Shown one piece after another: positions 26,501 through 38,500 of a stretch of 64,000 nt of DNA. Below the pieces are notes generated by a model. The model searched no databases, was not told the DNA's origin, and saw only the letters and a program-made list of their open reading frames with translations. Each line of letters starts with the position of its first letter. Positions within the stretch are counted from its first letter, which is position 1. The DNA is from Girardinichthys multiradiatus (lineage: Eukaryota; Chordata; Actinopteri; Cyprinodontiformes; Goodeidae): assembly GCF_021462225.1 (NCBI RefSeq), contig NC_061804.1, positions 7,734,740 through 7,798,739 of the forward strand, in the 5' to 3' direction. A program made the translations under genes and the position numbers.

Positions 26501-29500
26501 CAAACTACACCAAGATGACTGATGCCACCACAGAGACAAGAAAGGTTTTCAGGAGCAACTCCAAAAGATCTCAGTCTCCCCATCAGGAAGAACCTGCTCT
26601 GACCCTTCCTAAGGGTCACTCCTAAAGAGCATCAGTGTTGTGACTCCAGTCCAGTTTAGTGTTGAGGAGAACATCCAGGTACTTATAGGAGTCCACTATC
26701 TATTAACCTGACGCACCATCATAAAATAACTAGAAGCTTAAACTTGTCAGAGCGGTTCATGTGATGACCTTTTCATTGAGATGCACAGAGTCGGCTGGTG
26801 ACCATGATTGGTTTTTATGTTGATTGGCTCTGACCAGTCAGAAACTCTAAAATCAGATCTGTTCCTGCTCTGTAAACACACGGCATGATCACCCATTCAT
26901 TTAGACTGCTACAACAGAAAGCTGGTCTTTTCGCTTCTTTGCCATTTTCTTTTCAAACATGCGTTTCTGTGACATGTTTGTGTGGGTCAGGACCTGACCT
27001 TCGGGTGCCCGGTGCGATGTTGCTGTTTTTGTGTGCGACGCACTTTGCGTGCAGGTGGCCTGTTTTTGTGTGGGTCAGGTGTAATGTTTGGTTTTGTGCG
27101 CCTCGGGCATGATGTGCGTCGGGGTTGTGTTTATGTGGGTCATGTGCGATGATGGCCTTGTGCGTACCTTCCGATAACATCCTGCAGGAGCCCTGCATTA
27201 GATGCTTGCAGAAAACATTCAGTTAGGTCAGGGATGGGCAACTCCAGTCCTCGAGGGGCAGTGTCCTGCAACTTTTAGATGTGTCTTTGGTCCAACACAC
27301 CTGAATCCAACGGCTGAATTATCTCCTCAGTATGCAGTCAAGTTCTGCACAAGCCTGGTAATCATCCATACATTAGATTCGTGTGTGTAGAAGAAGAAAC
27401 GCATCAAAAAACATGCAGCACACCAACCCTTTAAGGACTGAAGTTGCCCACCTCTGTTTTAGAAGATGTTCCCCTGGTTCAGCATAGCTGATTCAAATGA
27501 ATGGCTCATTACCAGGACTGTGCAGAGCTTCACTGCTGAGGAGATCTTCCTTCATGAAGTCACTTCCTGAGGAAACGAGGGGTCTGAAGCGGCTCAGGCG
27601 TTTTTTTCTTGTGTGTCATACATGTGCTGCTCACCAGAAAGACATTCAGCAGCTGCGCTGAAGCTTAGACCGTCCTCCCTGCAGGAAACCATTATTTTCA
27701 CTCAGTGATGTGACATTACTGGATGTACTGGGAGTGACTGGTGATTTCACGCATGAATCTTTCAAAGCTGCAGCTGCCTTGTTGGAATACAGTTTCCCTG
27801 AATATTTAGGCTAAAGAAGTTGAAACAGTAACGCTGAAGGAGTAAAAAGTTTAAGGTTTTTTTTTTTTACATTTTTCTGATTATTTTCTTCTCATATTAG
27901 TAGCTTTAGTCAGCAGGGTCCAGAGCAGCATGTGAGTTAGCTGAAAACCATCACAGCAGAGTTTGTGAATGAGTTCATTGTTCAGCTGTGCAATACGCTC
28001 TTCATCACTTTATTGACCACATCTGAAACCGTTTGTTTGAAGCAACCCAGCAGAATACCTCCCCTGTAGTTCTAAAAGCTGCTTTTCTAAGATCAGAATG
28101 TTGCATATTTTTCCTATTGTTGTCTAGAAACCTGCATGGATCATCCTCAGGATTTTTCTACTGTTTTCTGCTAAATAAGAGGGTGAAATTGACAAGACCT
28201 ATCTACATGTTAATAAGAAGGAGAGATTTCTGAAATAAAATGGCCTTACCCATTATCAGTTTTTGCAGCTCTGAATATGAAGCACACATGCAACTCTGAG
28301 TGAGACTGAGAAAAATGCAGAAGGAAATCCTAACTAATGACACCTGGCAAAATGTTCTAACATGTCCTGAATGACTGATAGAAACATATATATATTTCTA
28401 CAATTAAAAATACAGGTTTACACAGATTGTTAGATATAGGAGAGACCGTTAATTCAAGCACCCTCTGAACAGTTGGGATTTTATTGGGCAGAACCACACA
28501 AAGTATCACATGAAGGTAGAAGAAAGAGGATCCATGGTGTGACTGAAGAATTTGTTTCTTGCTAAAATCTTATTATGTCTCAAGGTTGAACTTTGCTTTC
28601 CATAGTACTATTACTGTTAACTTATGGTTATGTTATGTCTTTAATTTATTATGCTTAAGAGACACTGGTTGAGACTCTGCTCTGCCCCGGAAGGTCGTCG
28701 GCCTGTTAGATCGAGCTCTGCAGCTGCAAAACAGGATAGATAAATAAAAACCAGCTCTGACTGTCACTTACGGAGACGTTTGTTTCCCACGGTCCGTCTG
28801 TAAATATGTTTTTACATTTACCAGTAAAAAGTAAGACTTTGATGACAGCCAGAATTAGGATGCACATGAGACATAGTGGGTGTATTTTACTCATGTGGAT
28901 CTCTGGTCTGCATGTGAACCTCAGCTTGGCGTCAGTGAGAGCGTTTTAAAGTTTGTCTCACTGTGAATGGGATGCTTCTACAGTACGTGGATCCAGAGGT
29001 TGAACCTTTATTTCTTTGGTTACTTCAGATTTGTTTGTTATACACACCCGCTTTCCCAGGCAGATCTTTGGAGTAGCACTTTCATTTGTCTGTTTTATCT
29101 GTTTCAAACCCAAAGCCACCCTGAAAGGATTCTAATTTCTTCTGACTTTGGCAAGTTGACATCAACAACAGCCTCTAGATCACTATCACAATTAGAAATG
29201 ATATTCTACCACCGTATTCTACCAAGTCTTCGAAAGTTATTCACTTTAAACCTTTTTGATACTCTCCAGGTGGATTTTATCAGTCTGGCCGCCATCTTTA
29301 TTTTCAGGTGGGAGGCTCTAAGATGGGAGTGATACGTTACATGGGGGAAACAGACTTCGCCAAGGGTGACTGGTGCGGGGTCGAGCTGGATGAGCCCCTG
29401 GGGAAGAACGATGGTGCCGTCGCTGGTACAAGGTATGCGCTCACGCTTACACTTACACCATATGCTCCCAACTCCTCAAATTCCTCTGCTGGGTTTTCCT

Positions 29501-32500
29501 TAAAGGAAACTAAGGGGAAGAATATAGATCCATCTGTTCAGCTGCCTGACCTCAGATCAGACTGGCTCCAGCTTTTGTTCCAGTTGTGAATACATTTACT
29601 GGGTACACATTTTGAGAAATGATTGCCATATTTTTAAAAATGTTTGTGTATTTATTTCCAGGTATGTATAATTATAAACCATCTAGTTGTTCTTTTGACC
29701 TTTTTGATGGGTTCTTGTACTTTTGCTCCTCAATAAATAAGTTCATCAGACGTTTTGAGTCCTTAATAAAATACACAAAATTATAAATGTGTTAATCTAA
29801 ACCTTTTTAATGTCTGAGAAAAAATGGATTGGTTTATGGAAAATGCACGGAAAGTTTTTAGGATTATACAGAGACATTAGTACACAACTTACACACAGAA
29901 AAACACAGAAGCACTGATCCAGGAGTACTTTCCATGTTAAAGAAAACGTAGGGAGTTAATGGCAGTAGTAGCTCCTTTAGTGGCTGCATCTAGGAGAGAA
30001 ACACAGTTTAACAGATACGCTCTGAGCCAGTTGTTAAAGCTATGGGATGAACGAGACAGAAGACAGAAAAGATGTAACTTATTTATTTGCATGTAGAGGA
30101 CACAGATGAGATCAGACCATTCAGGTTGGATTTTACAATTTAGTGGGGAAAAGTCGAGCTTAAAAATGTGCTACAATGCACTTTAGCTTCTTCTTCCATC
30201 ACACTCTTTTCCAACTCCACTGAAATCACTCCATTCTCAACTCTCAGAGCAAAAAACATGTTTCTTCTTGTGCTGTTTTGGGTGAATGTTGCACTAACTA
30301 TCTGTTGGGAACCCCAGCGTTCCTCCGAAAGAAGAATGGGAAGACGTTTTACTCCTACAACTATAATATCTGGTACCTGATAGTTCTCATCAGTTCAGAG
30401 AGGCCTTAAAACTTTTCATGCTCCTCTTAAATTAAAGCATTTCATTTTCAGATGAAACAAGCTGTAGCACAGGCTTGGATAATATCTTACTTTTGCCTAA
30501 TATGATCAAAAGATCAAACATCCCATTCTCCTCCTTTTTCCTGCAGATACTTCCAGTGCCTTCCAAAGTTTGGCCTGTTCGCTCCTATCCACAAGGTGAT
30601 CCGCATCGGTTTTCCCTCCACCAGCCCAGCCAAGGCAAAGAAGAGCAAACGGGTGGCAATGGGGGTGTCCTCTCTGGCCCACAGCCCCAGCAGCTCCTCC
30701 ATCAGTTCAGTCAGCTCGGTGGCCTCCTCTGTGGGTGGACGTCCGAGCCGAGCTGGACTGGTAAGACGGCTGCAGTGTGCTCCAGGCTCACGCTGATAAC
30801 AGACGGGCTGTTTCAGCATGAGTGTGATGAGCAGCTTAAAGGATCTGGTTGACGTTCAGTGGTGAATGTTTGTTTGCTCTCTTGTAGAAGGTTAGATGAG
30901 CAGATCACCTCTCCCATGTCTTGGTCAGTCATGTTTGCTTCATTTTTTTAAGATGAAAACATCAAACTGCTTCATAAAAGCACATATTTTATCATTTAAA
31001 GTTGCTCACTTCTGTATTAAGAGTGCAAAGATGTTGCATTGTAAAGTATTTATCAACTTTACTACGGACAGCTAACAATATTATAGACAGAAATCAGCTT
31101 TGGATGAAAGTAGAGAGAAAACATAAGACATATTTTACACCTCCAACACCAAATGTAAACTGGTCACCGAAATTTGGACTTTTGATACTTTTCACTTTTT
31201 TATACAATTACAATTTAATTTTCATTAATCTTTTCAGATTTTACCTCAAAATCTCCTGCTTATGTCTGGTTCACATGGGAAGATTTTAAAATTGTCAGTT
31301 GATTTTCAAAACCTGAGAGACCCCACGCATGATGATAGAAAATCGTAGGTATAACAGGTCCAGTCCTCCACACACCAACAGATTTCACTCATGGACATTC
31401 AAATGTCGGGCGGAAAATCTCGCAAACCCTCTCAAGTTCAAACGTGAGTTCAGAGTGTTTCTGTCACTTTACTTTCTGATTGGCTACACGTCACATTCAA
31501 CTGGCTGTGTGCTCGTTTGTCCTCAGGGAACACCCCACACGGTAGGATATCGGGCCAAGACAGTCCAACATGCTGAATATCCCGACGTCCTTCAGACTAG
31601 ATTAGACAAGCAGACTGGATCATTCTTAACACACCACACACAGCAGAAATATCTCATAGGGTTATCTTAAGAGTCATCACTATAATCGAGGCATGTTGGA
31701 AGGGAAAGGTCGGGTCACAAATTGGCATAAAAATCCTGCCGTGTGAACCAGACATTAGTGAGTGATGATGCTACTTACTCTAGATGTTGACCTTGTGAAT
31801 TTGCTGAAAACCCTTTGGATTTAAATTGCTGTGTACTTATAGTTTCATCTCCAAATACAGTTTCTACTTTAAAATGTAGCTATTGTGTCTATTTTTACCC
31901 AATACAGGGTTTACAGTTTTGTTTTTGTCAAATCGCCAGCGTTTTTTAGACTTTCTGGTTTAATATGGAGCATTTCTTGTGAAAGAGTTATATTTTCTGT
32001 TCACAAATGATTTGTAGGGATCTCCTCATCTAACTGGAGAAATAGTGAGTAAGTAAACATAGTGAACCAGGGTGGTTTAGGCGTGTTCATGTCGTACCAC
32101 ACCACTACATACAGACAAGTTGGATTGGAAAGTGTCCTTTTTGCTACTGAAACAGTGTGCAAATTCAAAGTAGAGGTTGATAAATTTGTAAAATTATGTA
32201 AAGAACGTTTTTCTTTTACTCTATGTTAGCAACGCATTCATTTTAATCCTGCTTAACGAATCCACGACCTAGAAGAGAGCTCATCTCATTGCAACATTTG
32301 AGACACACTGCATCCTTAAGGCTAAGACTCGGAGTGGTCCCTGGCAGCAGACTGAAGTAGAAGGGGCATCAGAGTATCTCACATTGATTTTAGCTTCTGG
32401 TTACAAGCCAGTGCTTGGACGGAGAACACTCCCTTCTACTTTCCTTAATTGTTGGCAGCGGCGTCAGACAGTACTGAAAGCAAGCTTTGTAAATTATCTG

Positions 32501-35500
32501 GCTGATCCCCCTGCACCAGATAGTCTTAAAGCATAATGTTTGGTCTGTCACAGTACTCAAGAACAGGGAATTTCCATTATGTGCAATTTATGGCAAATTT
32601 TTAGGTACAGATATAAAGATCCTACAAAAATTATAGAATCATTAACTAATTGCCTTGCTTACTAAGCACTTTTTTTCCATAGTTTTCTTTAAAAAATATA
32701 TTGTTTTTGCAAGAAAAGGAATACCTCTAAAAACCTTAGTTTTTGGAGGTATTTCAAAAACTAAGATTAAATGTTGTCTCATTTAATCTTTTTAACAAAA
32801 ACATATTTTCTTTGTGTAATTCTGCTTAAATTACAACTGCAGAATTGAAGAAACCCAAATAATATGCCTGGAAACCTTTGTAAAGAGGTCCCTCTAGGGG
32901 ACAAATAACATATTGCATTTTGCAATATTCTCAATGAAGAAATAAATGGTAACTTCTAAAGGTTTTGGCGTTGAGACTGATGTTTTACATCTTCAGCTTT
33001 TTTTTTCTTCTAGCATGTTTATGTGGTTTACTCAGTAATAAAAAAAACATTTGATAGGTTTCACAAGTTTTTATTGAAAGACATTCAACTTGAGGGTGGA
33101 ATCCTGACTGAGTTGATCACAGTTTTTAGGTTACACACTTTCAGTGTCGTGATCCTTGTGACACTTTGTTGTCACTTTTGCCTTGTCATACTCCGTCATG
33201 CTGGACAATCCACAGTTAATCACGAAATTGTCCCTGGATTATTTTGAAGAGGATGAGAATGTTTTGATCCCACTCTTAATTTATAGCTGTATTTTTCGGG
33301 CAGAACTAGGAGGAAGCTTACTCCCCTGGATGGAAGGAATTATGGAAGCTCTCAGTTTTTCCTCTCCAGACCTCCCTAACAATGAGAAGGAGGAGTCAGT
33401 GAAAATACCTCTGCACCAGTCTTCTACTGTCCATCTTCTACTACCTGCAGAATGTCAGTCTCCTCTTGATAGTTTACTTGGCGAGAAGTAGCTTCTTTGT
33501 TACCTTTCTCCTCACCTCTCTGTGCGTTTAGATGCACCACATCCACCTGCTGCCAGTTAGAGCAAGCTCTGCACCGGTGACGACATGATTCTATAGCACC
33601 CACCCAATGACACAGTGATTGTAGTGAAAAGAAGTTAGCTGATATTTCTGCACCACACAAATACAGGCATGTGAATAAGTTAGTACTCTCCAATATTCAG
33701 TGCTTTTAAAGGAAATGTTCACTTTAACTTTCTGATCTTTTTTATATATCTCTAGAAATTAAAATGGTTTAATTACAGGTAAAACCAAAAACGTAACCTT
33801 GTTTTATCAACATTAAGTTTTAAACTCATCTTTCCAAAGAATATAATTCCAGATGTCCGGGTCTTTGTCCACGTGTTCTCTGGCAAACGTCAGTCGGGCC
33901 TTCATGTTTTTCTTACATAACAAAGGTTTCCACCTTGCACAAGTGTCAAGAGCTTGCTGTAGGTCCCGTGAGGACATTTTTTTGGAGACTTCTTTGCAGT
34001 CAGCTTTTGGGGTGAACTTGCTTGGAAGCTCTTTAATCTTCCCATGGTGTTCACTCTCACTGCAACAGTCAGGAGCACAGCAGAAATCTTTAAAAGGCCT
34101 ATTCTATAGTTGTTACTGTTTATTTGTATTACTTGGAATTTTCAGTACCTAATATGTCCTAATTCTTTCACGACAGTACATCAGAGCAGAAGTTGTAAAA
34201 CATGTTTGTTTCAAAGCCAGAACCTTTTTGGCCATAAATGTTGATCAGTGAGTCAAATACATATATATACAATGAGCTATTTAATTACAGCCAACCCTAA
34301 AGAGATGTCCAGGGAGCTGATGTCCACCTTGGTGTTCATTGATGCTCCATCTTCCTTCTCACTTTAAGCTGACGGAGACGTCGTCCCGCTACGCCCGTAA
34401 GATCTCGGGCACCACGGCGCTCCAGGAGGCCCTGAAGGAGAAGCAGCAGCACATCGAGCAGCTGCTGGCTGAGAGGGATCTGGAGCGCGCCGAGGTTGCC
34501 AAGGCAAACAGCCACATCTGCGAGGTGGAGAAGGAGATGAGCGTCCTCAAGGCACAGCACGTGCAGGTACAAAAACAGCCAATCAGTGAAGAGAAGGGTG
34601 GAGTTACTGTCCCATGCAATGTACTAACATCTAGTGTGTTTAACACACTCAACCAGAATCAGTCGTCTTCTTTGTGTCCACAGTATGTCACAGAGAACGA
34701 GAGCGCCCTCCAGCAGGTCCAAACCATGCTGGCTAGCACACAGAAAGACAAGCTGGAACTGGCCAATCAGCTCGAAGAGGAGAAGAGGTGATGTCACTCA
34801 CAGACCTCTCTGTGTACCAAACTAAGTGACCTGAAAGAGTAACCACAGCTGTTCTGTTTATGGTCCATTTCTTATGTTGGTAGAAGTTTACTCATTCTCA
34901 AAACAACAACAGACCAAAGCAGTGTTAATGGGCTTTGTGTTAAAGGAGCAGGCTAACAGCTCAGTTACAGATGGGTCAGGATGAGGTCAGTTTAGCTTAG
35001 TGTTAATTTGCTGTGGGAGTCAGAAGTTTGATTCAAGAGTGACGTCACACCCAACTTACCCATCTTTGGAGTTTTTATTATTTGTGAAATAAGCTGATAA
35101 CAATGTACTTGCTGGCCTTTAATACTTTCAAGCACTGCAACAGCAACATATAGTATGTTTATGACGTAAAAACTGGGAGAAGTACAGGTGAGTATTTTAT
35201 ACCTGTAGATACCAACAGTTTTTACACTCAGGGTGGCCATGTTGGATTTCTTTAACCAAATCTGGGAAGAAATATTTCCAATGCTGAATTCTGACGTTGG
35301 AGAGTAACTAAAATTTCCAACTTTTGATTTTAGATAGTTTGTTTATTTTACCCCTTTGGCATTTAGTTGTTTCATGTCCAGCTTTAAACGGAGCCACCTG
35401 CCATCAGACGTTTGGTACCAAAAGTGCCCATTCCTATTTGCCGTACAGATGTACCCGCTTTAAAAGCCAATGATTTATTATCATTTTCTATAATCTACTT

Positions 35501-38500
35501 ATAGAATACTGAAAGGCAGTGATGTCAAGCCAAAATCATCAAGTTAAAAGTTCTCACAGGCCACAAAAAAGTGTTGAAATAATTTTGTAAATTTTTGTGA
35601 TTTACCTGCTTTACGATGAACCAAACATGCAATATTTTAATGAAATGAACAAAGTAGTCTTTTGTAGAATTTTATCTGTAAACCATTTGAGTTTGAAAAC
35701 ATAAAGAAGGGTCTGACACATTTGCCTTTGGAATCAAAAGGCCTGCAATGTTCCTACATTTTTCAAGTAATTGCTATTTTGCAGCCTAGAAAAAGGTTTC
35801 AGTTTTTACAGTAGCAAGAATCACTCTTCTTCCAAAATTCTCACTTTATTTAGCTAAGTTTGATTTATTGTTGTTCTCAAGTTTTCCTTTGAGTAAAAGT
35901 GTATAGTCCTATATACTATACAATTAAGTAAAATATTAATTGGTTAATAAAAGATACATACTTTGTGCTGTATGTAACATTGTCCATTTGAAGGAGATTT
36001 TAAAAGTCTTGCCCTAAAAAAATGTAAAAAATCTCCATTTGCATCAATCGTATGTGCTGACATGCAAAATTGGGGCCACACAAAATCATTCCTAGGGCCA
36101 CAAATGGTGCCCGGGCCACACTTTGGACCCCCTGCTGAAAGGAAATGTGATCATGTAAATCTAGTAAATATCTACAAGCTACAGGCTGCAGTAGTTTGTT
36201 ATATTTCCAGAAATGGACTAGCTCAAGCATGATCTGTATTATAAATAAAATATGATGTAATGTAAAATGTAGAGGAAATAGCACCAATTATTTTGTGTAA
36301 CTTATATCTTGTGTCCGTGTTGCAGGTATCTCTTGTAAATGAAACCACCAGTCTCAATGAGATTACCTGTCTAAAAAAAGTAAATAAATAAAAAAATAGA
36401 CTAAATTATAAAAGAGATTTGCAGATTTTTAGGAGTAGTTATCTTCATAATTCGTCTAAATAAGTAACTGCCAAGAAAAAAATGAAATAATATGCAATGA
36501 TGAAGCACAGCGTTACACAATGATTTGTTTAAGGGTATGAAATAGAAGTAGGAAGACAGAAAATGGCCAAACAAGGAGATGAGATGTCTGTTTTTCAACC
36601 AAGCTTTGTTTTGATCTCTTTAATCACTGTTATTGGCAAAAAAAAAAAAAAAAAAAGTATTAAAATCACTGATATTATATTGTTTTAAGTTGTTCTTTGC
36701 TCATAGAGTGAAAACAATGAGAAAAAAGTCTGCTTTCATGCTTACTGGGTCAAAAGATGTTTTCTTTTTTATCATAAGCCAGAGGAATGACAAAAATGGA
36801 TTCACACTGAGCGGGTAAATTGGTTTTCTGTCGGTTCACATGATTGTTCTGTCCTGCTGTTTGACATAACTTCTTCCTTGGCTTCCCTGACGATGATTAG
36901 AATTTCAAATGTTTACAGGAAAGTGGAGGACCTCCAGTTCAGAGTGGAAGAAGAGTCCATCACCAAAGGAGACCTGGAGGTAATTATCAGTAGAAAACAC
37001 CTGTGCAACCCATTAATGCTCCGTTTAGGTTTTAAATTAGAGGCAATTCTGCTGCGTAATGTTAGTATCCAGTCTGTGGATCAGATAAACGAATTGTATT
37101 TAAGAACCATTTGCAGGTGCTTAGGTAGGTGGCATCTTATCTGTTAATGACAAGAAAAACGCTGATGCAGCCACTGCTGTAATTGTCCCCACATTGTGTG
37201 GGAGCCGTTTTTACACAGAAAATGGGAAAGTAGACAGTTAATAATAGGCTCAACGTGTGATTTGAAGGCTATCATCCTCAATGAAGAGAGTATAAACTGA
37301 ATGTTTGCTTGACCTCAAACAGAATCTCCTCAGAACTTTGTTAACCTTCCAGTGAAAAAGAAAAAAGCCAGTTTTGTTTCCTTTACAAAAAGAAATGGTT
37401 TCACTGGGATTATTTTGAGTTTGAAAAGAGTATTAATTAATAATCTCCGTTGACTGATAATGTTATTTTTCTGAATGACCGTTGCGATGAGCAGGACATC
37501 ATTTACACGAATACGCTGGTGTAGAACCAGGACATCCAGGATGTAGCAACCCGAAATCTTCGTCAGTTGGCTTTCTTGTTATCTGTCTCAGAGATGTTTC
37601 TCCTGAGTGACACGAGTGGAGATGTGTATGCAGACCTGCAAAACGCTGCAAGAGCTGCACAAATTCATGCCAAAATATAGAAGAGCCTGCTGCTCATCAT
37701 ATTCACATACAACAAATCATATTATATGCTGTAGAGATTTACATTCCTGGACATAATAAATCCATTTTTCTAAAATAATCTCAAGTGTACTAAAACAGAC
37801 AACAGATGCCTCACCGCCAGGCCTTATTAAACAAGAAGGAAGTACATCTTATTATCCAACAGCTTGTAGAAAAACAGATTTAGCTGCAATAACTGTCAGC
37901 AGTTATTTTCTGCTTGACGTTATGAATTTATTATATTGCTGTGGAAGAATTTAACTTTACAACATTCTTCATGGCTTACATGGTTTTGATCAAGCTTCAG
38001 CCGTCGAACAGATGATTTCACATTTGACTCTTGAATGCATTAAACATAGGCGAGTTAGTGGTCGAGTCGATGGCCCCCAAGGTGCACAGGCTGGAGAACA
38101 ATCCCAAACCGCCTCTCTGCTTTGGTTTCTCAAAAATAAAAGTGCCAAATTATTTCTTTAGAGAATTCAACTTTCTGCTGGTAACCCTTTGCAAACAAGT
38201 CATACTTGTCCAGTCTGTATTCTAATTGTCTTGTCATGAACTTTAACCTTTCCCATGTAAACTGAAGCATGTAGATTCTGAAATGGAGCTCTTGGGTGTT
38301 TTGGCAATCTGACCATGGTGTGAATTTCCTGGGAGATGAAGTCCTGGGAATTTTGGCTGCAGTCTGAAACAGGTTTTATTAGTAAATTATCTTTCTGTAG
38401 AACTTCAGATAGTTTAGAAATGGCTTTATAACACTTCCCAGATTGATGAGCAAGGTCATTGCTGATGTCTTTTCTCTTCAGCATGCTGCCTTTCCATTTT

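Larger units (their letters stand above)
23924..29307. other. clip2 intron 3 (5.4 kb)
   Basis: Contains Tc1 and hAT-like remnants (24050-24480), a LINE fragment (26160-26720), a GT-rich imperfect repeat (26960-27170) and a MITE (27229-27456). Nothing was recognised in 24500-26150 or 27500-29300. Confidence 0.6.
30761..34368. other. clip2 intron 5
   Basis: Besides the MITE at 31263-31754, the hairpin cluster at 32719-32790 and a transposon remnant at 33770-34030, no features were recognised. Confidence 0.55.

Noticed and set aside
26885..27198. Overlapping frames on both strands with Cys/Val or His/Thr bias
   Set aside because: Products of the GT-rich imperfect repeat.
31329..31670. 113-codon plus-strand frame
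   Set aside because: It is inside the Harbinger-like MITE and lacks transposase motifs.
34336..34652. Minus-strand frames rich in leucine, cysteine and serine opposite exon 6
   Set aside because: They are mirror images of the clip2 coiled-coil codons.
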